64,000 nt of DNA from an uncultured Paludibaculum sp. (GTDB lineage Bacteria > Acidobacteriota > Terriglobia > Bryobacterales > Bryobacteraceae): contig NZ_OY762269.1 in NCBI RefSeq assembly GCF_963665245.1, positions 930,001 through 994,000 of the forward strand, written 5' to 3'. Each line of letters begins with the position of its first letter. Positions within the stretch are counted from its first letter, which is position 1. The notes under the pieces are model-generated. The model did not search any database. It had not been told where the DNA came from and worked only from the letters and a program-made list of their open reading frames with translations. Positions 27,912-37,103 of the stretch are shown here, piece by piece. The translations under genes were made by a program, and so were the position numbers.

Positions 27912-29371
27912 GCCTGCCCCTGCTGCAGCGCACGGTTGACCCCTCGTTCTGCCGGTACACGCCGGCGGACGCGGAGCCGCTGGAACTCAGAATTCCCGTG
28001 CGCGCGCCGGTGGAGGGCGAGCAGTATCGCTTCCACTTCGACATGACGAAGTGCATCGGCTGCAAGTGTTGTGAAGTGGCCTGCAACGAGCAGAACAATA
28101 ATCCGGCCGAGATCCGCTGGCGGCGTGTAGGCGAGTTGGAAGGCGGCACGTATCCGTTCGCTGAGCGGTTCCACCTCTCCATGGGGTGCAACCACTGCCT
28201 GGAGCCGGCGTGCCTGATTGGCTGCCCGGTGGACGCCTACACGAAGATGCCGGATACGGGCATCGTGCTGCACAGCGCAGACACCTGCATCGGCTGCCAG
28301 TACTGCACGTGGAACTGCCCCTACGGGGTGCCGCAGTTCAACGAAGAGCGCGGCGTGGTCGGCAAGTGCGATATGTGCCACGGGCGGCTGAGCGAGGGGC
28401 GTGAACCGGCTTGTGTCAACGCCTGTCCCCAGGGCGCGATCGCCATCGAACTCGTTCAGATCGACGCTTGGCGGGGGACCAACGCGGCGGCGGGCAATGC
28501 GCCCGGGCTGCCGCCCGCCTTCGAGACGATGTCCACCACGCGCATCACGCTGCCGGAGAACATCGACGATTCGCTGCGCAAGGCGGACTACCACCGTGTA
28601 CGGCCGGAGCATCCGCACTGGCCTCTGGTCTTCCTGCTGGTGCTGACCCAGATGTCCGTAGGCGCCTTCGCGGTGCTGCTGGCGCTGGGCGAGACGGCTC
28701 CGAAGCTGGCCTTCCTGTTTGCGACGGCGGCCGGACATGCGGCTCTGGGCTTCTCGCTGCTGCACCTGGGCCGTCCGGCTCACGCGATTCGAGCTTTGAA
28801 GATGTGGAAGCGGTCGTGGCTGAGCCGGGAGGTGTTGTTCTTCTCAGTGTTCGCAGGACTGACGGCGGTGGCGGCGCCGGCCGCGTTCTTCGGAATCGGT
28901 CCGGTGAAGCCCCTGCTGGCCGCGACGGTGCTGGCCGGGCTGGCGGGGGTCGTCTCCAGCGCACGCATCTATATGGTGCCGGCGCGTCCGGGCTGGAATA
29001 GCCCACGCACGCTGGTTGAGTTCCTGATGACCGGCGCTTTGCTGGGTTCGCTGCTGGCAGGCGGACCGGGCTGGTTCACTCTCGCTGCCGCGGTGGCCCA
29101 GGCCGCCTTAACCGGTTGGAAGATCTACGCGATGCGCACATCGGCCGAATTCGAGATGAAACAGAGCGCACGGTTGATGACGCGGACCTTGCGAAAGCAC
29201 CTGGCTTGGCGGTTGGCGCTGCTGGCGTTGTGCCTAGTACCCGGGATTCCGGTGGCTGTCGCGCTGGCCGCCGCGCTGGGCTCCGAGATCCTGGGCCGCT
29301 ACCTGTTCTTCGTCAGCGTGGTGCCCCGCAACATGGCAGCCACCTTCTTTTCGGGAGCCGAAGCCGCATGA
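27908..29371 (+). CDS. Fused DmsB-like iron-sulfur / DmsC-like membrane-anchor protein
   Basis: A 487-residue fusion. Residues about 45-175 form a DmsB-type electron-transfer domain with four cluster motifs: CIGCKCCEVAC, CNHCLEPACLIGC, CIGCQYCTWNC and CDMCHGR...CVNAC. Residues about 235-480 form a DmsC/NrfD-like anchor with about eight helices (LVFLLVLTQMSVGAFAVLLA and onward), with FSLLHLGRPAHAIRA as family landmark. It would oxidise membrane quinol and pass electrons to the NasA-like reductase encoded next, on the cytoplasmic face. ATGA overlaps on both ends. The fusion of subunits usually separate, and its pairing with an assimilatory reductase, is the notable point. Quinol oxidation is inferred from family. 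Confidence 0.85.
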   Translation: MSLPLLQRTVDPSFCRYTPADAEPLELRIPVRAPVEGEQYRFHFDMTKCIGCKCCEVACNEQNNNPAEIRWRRVGELEGGTYPFAERFHLSMGCNHCLEPACLIGCPVDAYTKMPDTGIVLHSADTCIGCQYCTWNCPYGVPQFNEERGVVGKCDMCHGRLSEGREPACVNACPQGAIAIELVQIDAWRGTNAAAGNAPGLPPAFETMSTTRITLPENIDDSLRKADYHRVRPEHPHWPLVFLLVLTQMSVGAFAVLLALGETAPKLAFLFATAAGHAALGFSLLHLGRPAHAIRALKMWKRSWLSREVLFFSVFAGLTAVAAPAAFFGIGPVKPLLAATVLAGLAGVVSSARIYMVPARPGWNSPRTLVEFLMTGALLGSLLAGGPGWFTLAAAVAQAALTGWKIYAMRTSAEFEMKQSARLMTRTLRKHLAWRLALLALCLVPGIPVAVALAAALGSEILGRYLFFVSVVPRNMAATFFSGAEAA

Positions 29372-31548
29372 AGAAGAGCTGGAAGCGCCTGCTGGGGCTG
29401 GATATCCTCAGCGACAAATACGCCTACTCGAACGACGTCGAGCACGGCTGGACGTCGACCGAGAAGATCCCCGAGAAGTGGGTGAAGACCACCTGCGGCT
29501 ACTGCTCGGTCGGGTGTGGGATGAAGGTGGGCGTACGGGGTGACCGGGCCGTGGCCGTGCGGGGCGACGAAGACCATCCCGTGAATCGCGGCAAGCTCTG
29601 CCCCAAAGGGTTGAGCGAACACCACACGCTGCAGGCGCGCAGCCGGGCCTTGCGGCCGCTACTGAAACAGAAGAATGAATTCCAGCCGGTGTCATGGGAT
29701 ACGGCTCTCAACACGATGGTCGAGCGGTTCCTCGCGGTGCAGGCCAAATACGGCAAGCAGGCGCTGGGGGTTCTCTCTACCGGGCAACTGGTCACCGAAG
29801 AGTTCTATGCGCTGGGGAAGCTGATCCAACTGGGGTTCGGAACCAGCAACTACGACGGCAACACGACGCTCTGCATGGCGAGCGCGGTGGCGGGCTATAA
29901 GCGCAGTTTCGGTTCCGACGGGCCCCCCGGCGCGTACGACGACTTGGCCGAGTCCGACCTGGTGATCCTGATCGGCGCGAATATCGCTGACAATCACCCG
30001 ATCCTTTGTCAGAGGCTGGCGGAGAACCGGCAGGGAACCGTGGTCGTCGTCGATCCGCGCGTCACGAAGACGGCGATGCTGGCGGACATCCATCTGCCGG
30101 TGAAGCCCCGCTCCGACATTGCGCTGCTGAACGGCATCGGGCATGTGCTGATCGCGGAAGGCCTAATCGATGTGGCGTACATCGAGCGGCACACCACCGG
30201 CTTCGAACAGCTGCGGACGCACCTGGCCGCCTACACTCCTTCGCACGTGGCGGGCATCACAGGGCTCACCGAAGAGCAGGTGCTGGACATCGCCCGTCGG
30301 TTTGGCCGGGCTCACGCGCCGTTCGTGGCCTGGACGATGGGCGTGAATCACTCCACGCAGGGCGCCGAGACGGTGAATGCGATCTGCAACCTGTCGCTGT
30401 TGACGGGCAAGCTCGGCCTCCCGGGCGCGGCTCCGTTCTCCATCACAGGGCAGTGCAATGCGATGGGCTCGCGCGAGGCGAGTTGCACGTCGTCGCTGCC
30501 CGGCTACCGAAAATTCGAGAGTGCCGAGGACCGGGCCGAGATCGCGAATCTGTGGAATGTGGATCCTTCGGTGATCCCCACGAAACGCGGCCACGCCTAC
30601 CCCGACCTCGTCGAGGGCATGGTGAAGAAGGAGATCCGCGCGTTGTGGATCATCGCCACCAACCCGCTGGTCTCGTTCCCCAACTACGACGTGTTGACCC
30701 AGGCCCTGGGCAATCTGGAGTTCCTGGTGGTGCAGGACGGCTTCCATCCGACGCCCACCACGCTGCATGCCGATCTCGTGCTGCCCGCTGCGATCTGGGG
30801 CGAGAAGGAAGGCACGTACACCAATTCCGAGCGGCGCGTGAGCAAGGTGAATGCGGCCGTGCCGCCGCCTGGCGAGGCGCTATCCGACTTCGAGATCTTC
30901 CTCCGCACCGCCGGCAAACTGGGTGTGCGCGAGAAGCTCTTCCCTGGTTGGACCGGACCGCGCGATGCCTTCGAGGAGTGGCGCCAGGTCTCAAAAGGCC
31001 GCCTGTGCGACTACTCCGGTCTGAGCTACGAACTGCTGGAGACGGCCGGTCCGGTGCAGTGGCCGCATCCGGAAAGGACCGAATCGATCGGCACACGGCG
31101 CCTGTACGCCGACGGCATCTTCGAGCACGCTGACGAGAAGGCCAAGCTTTTTTGCATCGACTGGCAGCCCGCTCCGGAGCGGCCGAGCCGCCAGTATCCT
31201 TTCGTCCTCAATACCGGCCGCACCGTGGAGCACTGGCATACGCGGACGAAGACCGGCGAGGTGGAGATGCTGCAGCGCATGAGCCCGCGGGCCTGGCTGG
31301 AAATGAATCCGACCGACGCTGAGCGCCTGGGCCTGGAGATGCACGACAAGGTCACGCTGGTTTCGCGGCGCGGCCAGGTGGACGGCGTGGAACTGCGCGT
31401 CACCTCGATCATCGCGCCAGGTCACGTCTTTCTGCCCTTCCATTACTTCGAGTACAACTCCAATCGTTTGACGCTCAGCGCTTACGATCCCATCTCTCGC
31501 GAACCGAATTACAAGCAGTGTGCCGTACGAGTCGAAAGGAGCCATTAA
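29368..31548 (+). CDS. Molybdopterin nitrate reductase, NasA-like
   Basis: A 726-residue bis-MGD molybdoenzyme. The N-terminal [4Fe-4S] ligands are Cys43, Cys46, Cys50 and Cys78 (CGYCSVGC and KLCPKG), and the Mo ligand is probably Cys169 in NTTLCMASAV. GVNHSTQGAETVNAICNLSL, ITGQCNAMGSRE and TNPLVSFPNY are family landmarks, and a C-terminal molydopterin-binding domain ends with FHYFEYNSNRLT. There is no twin-arginine signal, so it works in the cytoplasm, as expected for nitrate assimilation. It lacks the extra C-terminal [2Fe-2S] domain of NasA from enterics. The ATG overlaps the stop of the fusion partner. Product nitrite goes to NirBD. Confidence 0.9.
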   Translation: MKKSWKRLLGLDILSDKYAYSNDVEHGWTSTEKIPEKWVKTTCGYCSVGCGMKVGVRGDRAVAVRGDEDHPVNRGKLCPKGLSEHHTLQARSRALRPLLKQKNEFQPVSWDTALNTMVERFLAVQAKYGKQALGVLSTGQLVTEEFYALGKLIQLGFGTSNYDGNTTLCMASAVAGYKRSFGSDGPPGAYDDLAESDLVILIGANIADNHPILCQRLAENRQGTVVVVDPRVTKTAMLADIHLPVKPRSDIALLNGIGHVLIAEGLIDVAYIERHTTGFEQLRTHLAAYTPSHVAGITGLTEEQVLDIARRFGRAHAPFVAWTMGVNHSTQGAETVNAICNLSLLTGKLGLPGAAPFSITGQCNAMGSREASCTSSLPGYRKFESAEDRAEIANLWNVDPSVIPTKRGHAYPDLVEGMVKKEIRALWIIATNPLVSFPNYDVLTQALGNLEFLVVQDGFHPTPTTLHADLVLPAAIWGEKEGTYTNSERRVSKVNAAVPPPGEALSDFEIFLRTAGKLGVREKLFPGWTGPRDAFEEWRQVSKGRLCDYSGLSYELLETAGPVQWPHPERTESIGTRRLYADGIFEHADEKAKLFCIDWQPAPERPSRQYPFVLNTGRTVEHWHTRTKTGEVEMLQRMSPRAWLEMNPTDAERLGLEMHDKVTLVSRRGQVDGVELRVTSIIAPGHVFLPFHYFEYNSNRLTLSAYDPISREPNYKQCAVRVERSH

Positions 31549-31553
31549 CCGAA

Positions 31554-33995
31554 ATGAAGCCCCGCAAAGCAAAGAAGCCCCATCTGGTTCTGGTCGGCAA
31601 CGGCATGGCAGGCATCGCCTGTCTGGAGCAGATCCTGCGCTACGGCGACACGTTCGACGTCACCATCTTCGGCGATGAAACGCACGTCAACTACAGCCGC
31701 ATCCTGCTGTCGAACGTTCTGGCCGGTGTGCACGGCTTCGACGACATCACGCTGAACCCGCTGGAGTGGTATCGGGAGCGCAACATCTCATTGCGTCTGG
31801 GTGTGCGGATCACCGGCGTTGATCCGGTGGCGCACACCATCACTGGCGACGACGGCGCAGTGACCTCCTATGACAAGCTGCTGATCGCGACCGGCAGCCA
31901 CCCCTTCGTGCCGCCCGTGCCCGGCCTCGAGAAGAAGGGCGTCTGCGCATGGCGCACGCTCGATGACACACAGCGGCTGCTGGAATGGTCGGCTCCGGGC
32001 AAGCACGCCATCGTGCTGGGCGGCGGGCTGTTGGGCCTGGAAGCGGCGCGCGGGCTGCAGGTGCAGGGCTGCCAGGTGACGGTGATCCACCTGCTGGACA
32101 CGCTGATGAATCGCCAGCTCGACAGCACGGGCGGCCACTATGTGCAGCGCAAGATGGAGAACCTCGGCATCAGTGTTCGCACGAAGTGTACTGTGCGCGC
32201 AATCCACGGCAAGGAACGCGTGGAAAGTGTAGAGCTGAACACGGGCAAGATCCTGCCTGCCGATTTCGTCGTGGTCGCGGCCGGCATCCTGCCCAACGCG
32301 GAGTTGGGCCGCATGGCCGGTCTGGAAGTGAAGCGCGGCATCGTCGTCAACGACTTCCTGGAAACCTCGAATCCCGACATCTTCGCCGTGGGTGAGTGCG
32401 TGGAGCACCGCGGCATGACCTATGGCCTGGTGGCTCCACTGATCGAGCAGGGCAAGGTGCTGGCGGCCACGATCACGGGCAACAAGGGTCCGACGTACGA
32501 GGGCAGCTCCACCGCAACAAAGTTGAAGGTCGCCGGAGTGGAAGTGTTCTCCGCCGGTGTGATCGAAGAGACTGAGCCGGGCCTGGACATCGTGCGCTAT
32601 GAGGATCCGGGCCTCGGCATCTACAAGAAATTGGTGCTCAAGGGCGGACAGATGGTGGGCGCGATTCTGGTAGGCGACACCTCGGAGAGCGGCCGCTACA
32701 TGGAGTGGATCCGATCGAAAGAGGACCTCACCGCCAAGCGCCGCAACCTTCTCATTCCGGAACCGCCGAAGGATCCCGGCGCCTCCATCGCGGAGATGTC
32801 GGACAGCGAAGTGGTCTGCGGCTGCATGGGTGTCAGCAAGGGCACGATCATCACCGCCATTCACGATCGCGGCATCTGCACGCTGTCTCAATTGAAAGAA
32901 GCGACGCGCGCGTCGGCAGGCTGCGGATCGTGCGCCGGTACTTGTACCGCCCTGCTGGCGGCGGTGGCTCCGGGCTTCGAGCCGGACGTGAAACAGGTCC
33001 TGTGCGGCTGTGTACCGTTCCCGGAAGATCAGTTGCGGGAGATGGTGCACACGCAGCAGATCCGGTCCGTGCAGCAAGTGCTCGACATCTACGGCAATGG
33101 GACGGGCTGTGAGAAGTGCCGGCCGGCGCTGAGCTACATGGTCGATATGGTGTGGTGCGGGGAGCACGAAGAAGACCGGTCGTCCCGCTTCATCAACGAT
33201 CGTGTCCACGCCAATATCCAGAAGGACGGGACGTTCAGCGTGGTGCCCCGCATGCGCGGCGGCGTGACGTCGCCGGCGGAACTGCGGCGCATCGCCGAGG
33301 TGGCGGAGAAGTACAACGTGCCGCTGGTGAAGGTCACCGGCAGCCAGCGGCTCGACCTGCTGGGTGTGAAGAAACAGGATCTGCCGGGCATCTGGGCCGA
33401 TCTCGGCATGCCCTCTGGGCAGGCCTACGCGAAGGGTGTCCGCATGGTGAAGACCTGCGTGGGCAGCGAATTCTGCCGCTTCGGGACGCAGGATGCCATC
33501 AACACCGGCATCGAGTTGGAGAAGCGCCTGGAGAATCTCTTCACGCCGCACAAGACGAAAATGGCAGTGGTTGGCTGTCCGCGCAACTGTGCGGAAGCCA
33601 CGGTGAAGGATATCGGCCTAGTGGGCCAGGAGGGATCCTGGCAGGTGGTGGTGGGCGGAGCGGCCGGCAAGTCTGTGCGTAAGGCGGACGTGCTGGTCAC
33701 AGTAGCTTCGACGGAAGAGGCCCTGGAATCGGCGGAGCTGTTCTTCCAGTACTACCGCGAACACGCCAACTACCTGGAGCGCACTTACGACTTCGTCGAG
33801 CGCACGGGGATGGACAAGATCCGCCGCGAAACCGTTTACGCAGTGCCCGAGGCAAGAGCCGGCCTGCTCGATCGATTGAGGAAAGCCAAGTCTGCTTCCT
33901 ATGACGCGTGGCTGGAGCGCGAGCAACCCAAGACGGCCACGCAGTTCGTTCAGATTCAACCCATGGAAGCACCCGAGGAGGTCTCCTACCGATGA
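31554..33995 (+). CDS. nirB: Nitrite reductase (NADH) large subunit
   Basis: An 813-residue enzyme reducing nitrite to ammonium. FAD motif VGNGMAGIACLE near the start, NAD motif VLGGGLLGLEAARG near residue 155, and a twin BFD-like [2Fe-2S] region with CGCMGV, CGSCAGTC, CGCV and TGCEKCRP. The C-terminal half is the sulfite/nitrite-reductase domain with siroheme-[4Fe-4S] ligands in CVGSEFC and CPRNC. Siroheme supply is encoded upstream. A frame starting 36 bases earlier exists, but MKPRKAKK with GAAAGGAG upstream is preferred. It starts 5 bases after the nitrate reductase stop. Confidence 0.95.
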   Translation: MKPRKAKKPHLVLVGNGMAGIACLEQILRYGDTFDVTIFGDETHVNYSRILLSNVLAGVHGFDDITLNPLEWYRERNISLRLGVRITGVDPVAHTITGDDGAVTSYDKLLIATGSHPFVPPVPGLEKKGVCAWRTLDDTQRLLEWSAPGKHAIVLGGGLLGLEAARGLQVQGCQVTVIHLLDTLMNRQLDSTGGHYVQRKMENLGISVRTKCTVRAIHGKERVESVELNTGKILPADFVVVAAGILPNAELGRMAGLEVKRGIVVNDFLETSNPDIFAVGECVEHRGMTYGLVAPLIEQGKVLAATITGNKGPTYEGSSTATKLKVAGVEVFSAGVIEETEPGLDIVRYEDPGLGIYKKLVLKGGQMVGAILVGDTSESGRYMEWIRSKEDLTAKRRNLLIPEPPKDPGASIAEMSDSEVVCGCMGVSKGTIITAIHDRGICTLSQLKEATRASAGCGSCAGTCTALLAAVAPGFEPDVKQVLCGCVPFPEDQLREMVHTQQIRSVQQVLDIYGNGTGCEKCRPALSYMVDMVWCGEHEEDRSSRFINDRVHANIQKDGTFSVVPRMRGGVTSPAELRRIAEVAEKYNVPLVKVTGSQRLDLLGVKKQDLPGIWADLGMPSGQAYAKGVRMVKTCVGSEFCRFGTQDAINTGIELEKRLENLFTPHKTKMAVVGCPRNCAEATVKDIGLVGQEGSWQVVVGGAAGKSVRKADVLVTVASTEEALESAELFFQYYREHANYLERTYDFVERTGMDKIRRETVYAVPEARAGLLDRLRKAKSASYDAWLEREQPKTATQFVQIQPMEAPEEVSYR

Positions 33996-34321
33996 GCTGG
34001 CTGAAAGTCACTCCCGCCGAGAATGTACCCCTGCGCGAAGGCCGCAGCGTCTGCATCGGACGACGCGAAATCGCAGTTTTTCATCTGCCTGACGGCTTCC
34101 GGGCGATCGACAATCGCTGCCCGCACAATCTGGGGCCGCTGTGCGACGGCATCACCAAAGGCACGACGGTGGTGTGCCCGCTGCACGGTTGGAACATCAA
34201 CCTGGAAAACGGCAAGGTGCTGAAACCGGACGTGCCGGTGGGCGTCACGACCTATCCCGTGCGTGTGAGTGAAGGGATCGTCGAGATCCAGTTGCCTGAG
34301 ATGAAGGAGGCCGTCGCATGA
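33992..34321 (+). CDS. nirD: Nitrite reductase (NADH) small subunit, Rieske type
   Basis: A 109-residue protein with a complete Rieske [2Fe-2S] site: Cys43 and His45 in CPHNLGPL, Cys62 and His65 in CPLHGW. It is the NirB partner. It contains only the NirD/Rieske domain and is coupled by ATGA overlaps to nirB and to the transporter gene. Confidence 0.94.
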   Translation: MSWLKVTPAENVPLREGRSVCIGRREIAVFHLPDGFRAIDNRCPHNLGPLCDGITKGTTVVCPLHGWNINLENGKVLKPDVPVGVTTYPVRVSEGIVEIQLPEMKEAVA

Positions 34322-35565
34322 ACTCTAGAGCCTTTTTGCAGGCCGGCCACTGGCCGACGCTGCTCGCATCGTTCCTCTATTTCGACGTGAGCTTCATGGT
34401 GTGGGTGCTTTTGGGGCCTCTGAGTCCGTTCCTCGCTGAACAGCTGCACCTGACGGCTTCGCAGAAGGGGTTGCTGGTGGCAATTCCGCTGCTGGCCGGG
34501 TCGTTCTTCCGGCCGGTGCTGGGTACGCTGGCCGATCGCATCGGAGGTCGCCGCGCCGGTCTGCTGGGCCTGTCCGTGACATTGCTGCCGCTGCTGTTGG
34601 GCTGGCGCTACGCCTCGTCCTTCGAACACTTCCTGGGCATCGGGGCGCTGCTGGGCGTGGCTGGCGCGAGCTTCGCCGTGGCCCTCCCGTTGGCGTCGCG
34701 CTGGTATCCGCCGGAGTATCAGGGACTCGCCATGGGTATCGCCGGGGCGGGGAACTCAGGGACCCTGTTGGCGACCCTGTTTGTACCGCGCATCGCCACG
34801 CACTTCGGCTGGAACAACGCCTTTGCCTTCGCGGCTGTGCCTGTCGCGCTGGTGTTGGTCGCTTTCGCCTTGCTGGCCAAGGAGAGCCCGGCTCCCAAGG
34901 CTCCCGTTACGTGGAAACAGTACAAGGCCCTGCTGGCGCAGGCGGATACGGGTTGGTTCTGCCTGTTCTACTCGATCACCTTCGGAGGCTTCGTCGGACT
35001 GGCGAGCTTCCTCACGGTCTTCTTCGTCGACCAATACCGTCTGCCCAAAGTGCAGGCCGGCGACTTCGTCACGCTGATCGTCGTCTGCGGTAGCTTCCTG
35101 CGTCCGGTGGGCGGCTGGCTCGCCGATCGTGCCGGCGGCTACCGCGTGCTGATCGGTGTCCTGCTTGTGGCCGGAGCCGGCCTGTGTGCCCTCAGCACAC
35201 TGCCTACCCTGGGAGTCGCCGTAGCCGTTCTCGGCCTAATCATGGCGATGCTCGGCCTGGGCAATGGCGCGATCTTCCAGTTGGTTCCGCAGCGTTTCGC
35301 CGGCTCCGTTGGGACGATCACCGGCCTGGTCGGCGCGGCCGGTGGCATCGGCGGCTTTCTGCTGCCGTCGCAGATGGGCTATCTGAAAGATCATGCCGGC
35401 AGCTATGGCGCAGGCTTGCTGGCCTTTGGCGGATTGACCCTGCTGGTGCTGTGCGCGCTGCTGAGGTTGGGGACGAAGTGGCTTCAGGAATGGCCGGAGG
35501 AGACGGTCCGCAGAGCCGGCCTGTTCAGTCTGCGATCCGTCTGGGCGTCGGAGCCCGTGGATTAG
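34318..35565 (+). CDS. narK: Nitrate/nitrite transporter, MFS (NNP family)
   Basis: A 415-residue major facilitator with about twelve helices. The nitrate signature motifs are present in each half: IAGAGNSGTLLATLF (about residue 141) and MLGLGNGAIFQLVPQRF (about residue 306). The MFS loop LADRIGGRRAG is after helix 2, and an equivalent LADRAGGYRV sits in the second half. It brings nitrate in for the reductases encoded upstream or expels nitrite. Last gene of the ATGA-linked operon. The following gene is convergent, 60 bases away. Confidence 0.92.
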   Translation: MNSRAFLQAGHWPTLLASFLYFDVSFMVWVLLGPLSPFLAEQLHLTASQKGLLVAIPLLAGSFFRPVLGTLADRIGGRRAGLLGLSVTLLPLLLGWRYASSFEHFLGIGALLGVAGASFAVALPLASRWYPPEYQGLAMGIAGAGNSGTLLATLFVPRIATHFGWNNAFAFAAVPVALVLVAFALLAKESPAPKAPVTWKQYKALLAQADTGWFCLFYSITFGGFVGLASFLTVFFVDQYRLPKVQAGDFVTLIVVCGSFLRPVGGWLADRAGGYRVLIGVLLVAGAGLCALSTLPTLGVAVAVLGLIMAMLGLGNGAIFQLVPQRFAGSVGTITGLVGAAGGIGGFLLPSQMGYLKDHAGSYGAGLLAFGGLTLLVLCALLRLGTKWLQEWPEETVRRAGLFSLRSVWASEPVD

Positions 35566-35625
35566 AAGCCATTCGGCGAAGGTGGGCGAAGGGTCTGGCC
35601 CCACGCCCGCCCGCGCCTGGTTGTC

Positions 35626-36126
35626 CTAGGCTGTCAGCAGCGATCCGATCCGGAAACGCTTGCCGGCCAGAATTCCCAATCCAACGAAGAGCAGCAGGAC
35701 CACCGACTGCGCCACCACAAAGGCCGGTTCCGACCCCGTCGGGGCCAGTTCATGCAGCGCCGGAACCTTGAGGAACGACTGCACGACGGCCACGAATACG
35801 TTGAAGTAGAGAGCGATCATCGAGCAGATGACGTACACCCGCCGCCATCCGCCGGCCAAGCCGTAGGTGTAGCGGGCAAGGATCGCTGCCGCCAGCACGA
35901 CCAACGAGAGGATGCCAATGGCGTGCGACGGCAGGAACTGCTTCACCGGGAAGCCGAAGCCGGTGACGCTGGTGAGGACCGTGGTTGTCAGGAAGATGGC
36001 CGTCCAGCCGTCCATCCGCTTGGATCCCAGCAAACCGGCCACGACCACAAAGCCGGAGGCGATGCCTATCAGGCTCAGCAGTACATGGACAAAGGTGAAA
36101 GTGGACAGGCTCATGCCGAGCATCAT
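35626..36126 (-). CDS. Integral membrane protein, unknown
   Basis: A 166-residue protein with about five hydrophobic helices: FVHVLLSLIGIASGFVVVAG, AIFLTTTVLTSVTGFGF, IGILSLVVLAAAILARYTYG, VYVICSMIALYFNVFVAVV and a final FVVAQSVVLLLFVGLGILAG. I cannot assign a family or substrate. The start at MMLG is chosen because GGAG lies 9 bases before it; the longer open frame upstream has an unlikely Ser/Arg-rich start. Convergent with narK, with no linked partner. Confidence 0.72.
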   Translation of the reverse strand: MMLGMSLSTFTFVHVLLSLIGIASGFVVVAGLLGSKRMDGWTAIFLTTTVLTSVTGFGFPVKQFLPSHAIGILSLVVLAAAILARYTYGLAGGWRRVYVICSMIALYFNVFVAVVQSFLKVPALHELAPTGSEPAFVVAQSVVLLLFVGLGILAGKRFRIGSLLTA

Positions 36127-36317
36127 AGTTTTGGTCTCCTTGCATGGGGCTGATCGCAGTGAGCAGGCGGCGGACCGCGGCTCCGTCAATCCCAGCTAAC
36201 CCAGTTTCCAGCAGCGCGACCCAGAGCGCATCCCGAGATGCGGTGGGGCCCCGGTAACCCGATTGGGGAGGTAGCAGTGCGGCGGTTGCGGGTCGGGCCG
36301 GGCTATTGTAGGACAAC

Positions 36318-37103
36318 ATGCATGCGCAATCGCATCGTTCCGACGCGCGGATTCTGGGCCGGCGCACTTTGGAGCAGGATCATCGACGTCTGGTTGAGTT
36401 GCTACGCCCCGGGCTCAGCGTGCTCGACGTGGGTTGTGGAGTCGGTTCCATCACGGCGGGCATCGCCGAAGCCGTAGGTCCGACGGGCCACGTGGTGGGG
36501 ATCGATCGGGACGCGGCTCATGTGGAGAGCGCGCGTGCGCGGTATGGCCATGTGGCCCATCTGCGATTCGAGTTGGGAGATGCCACAAGTCTTGAGTTTC
36601 ACGGCGAGTTCGATATTGTGACGGCGGCCCGCACCCTGCAATGGATTGCGGATCCGCGGGCCGCGGTCTCAAGGATGACCCGAGCAGCGAAACGTGATGG
36701 CGTTGTGGTGGTGCTTGACTACAACCACGCGGAGAACGCCTGGAGCCCGGAGCCGCCGCGCGAGTTCCGCGCGTTCTATCAGGCGTTTCTGAATTGGCGG
36801 GCGGCGCGTGGTTGGGACAATCAGATGGCGCGGAATCTGCCTGCGCTGTTCTCAGCCGCGGGGTTGGTGGAGGTTGAGACCTCAATCGAGGACGAGGTGG
36901 TGGAGCGCGACACGCCTGGCTTCGAGGAGAAGGCGAAGATCTGGTCCGAGGTCATCGAGAACCTCAGAACGCAGCTGAGGGACGATGGGTTCTGTTCTGA
37001 GGACGAATTGCGTGCGGCCGGCTCCGCATATACCAGATGGGTCGCAGCTCATTTGCAGCGCCAGACGCTGGTGCTGCGTGCGGTGACCGGGCGTGTACCC
37101 TAG
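36318..37103 (+). CDS. Class I SAM-dependent methyltransferase
   Basis: A 261-residue methyltransferase of the UbiE/Coq5-like type-11 group. Motif I VLDVGCGVGSITAGIAEA is at residues 34-51, the acidic ribose-binding position in GIDRDAAHVESAR follows, and motif II/III-like FDIVTAARTLQWIADP is near residue 95. The C-terminal 90 residues include a helical substrate cap. The methyl acceptor is not identifiable. Ends with a 4-base convergent overlap with the F420-type reductase gene. Confidence 0.85.
   Translation: MHAQSHRSDARILGRRTLEQDHRRLVELLRPGLSVLDVGCGVGSITAGIAEAVGPTGHVVGIDRDAAHVESARARYGHVAHLRFELGDATSLEFHGEFDIVTAARTLQWIADPRAAVSRMTRAAKRDGVVVVLDYNHAENAWSPEPPREFRAFYQAFLNWRAARGWDNQMARNLPALFSAAGLVEVETSIEDEVVERDTPGFEEKAKIWSEVIENLRTQLRDDGFCSEDELRAAGSAYTRWVAAHLQRQTLVLRAVTGRVP

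Noticed and set aside
31788..33551. A 587-codon minus-strand frame inside nirB
   Set aside because: Antisense shadow of a well-conserved enzyme, with His/Arg-rich nonsense sequence.
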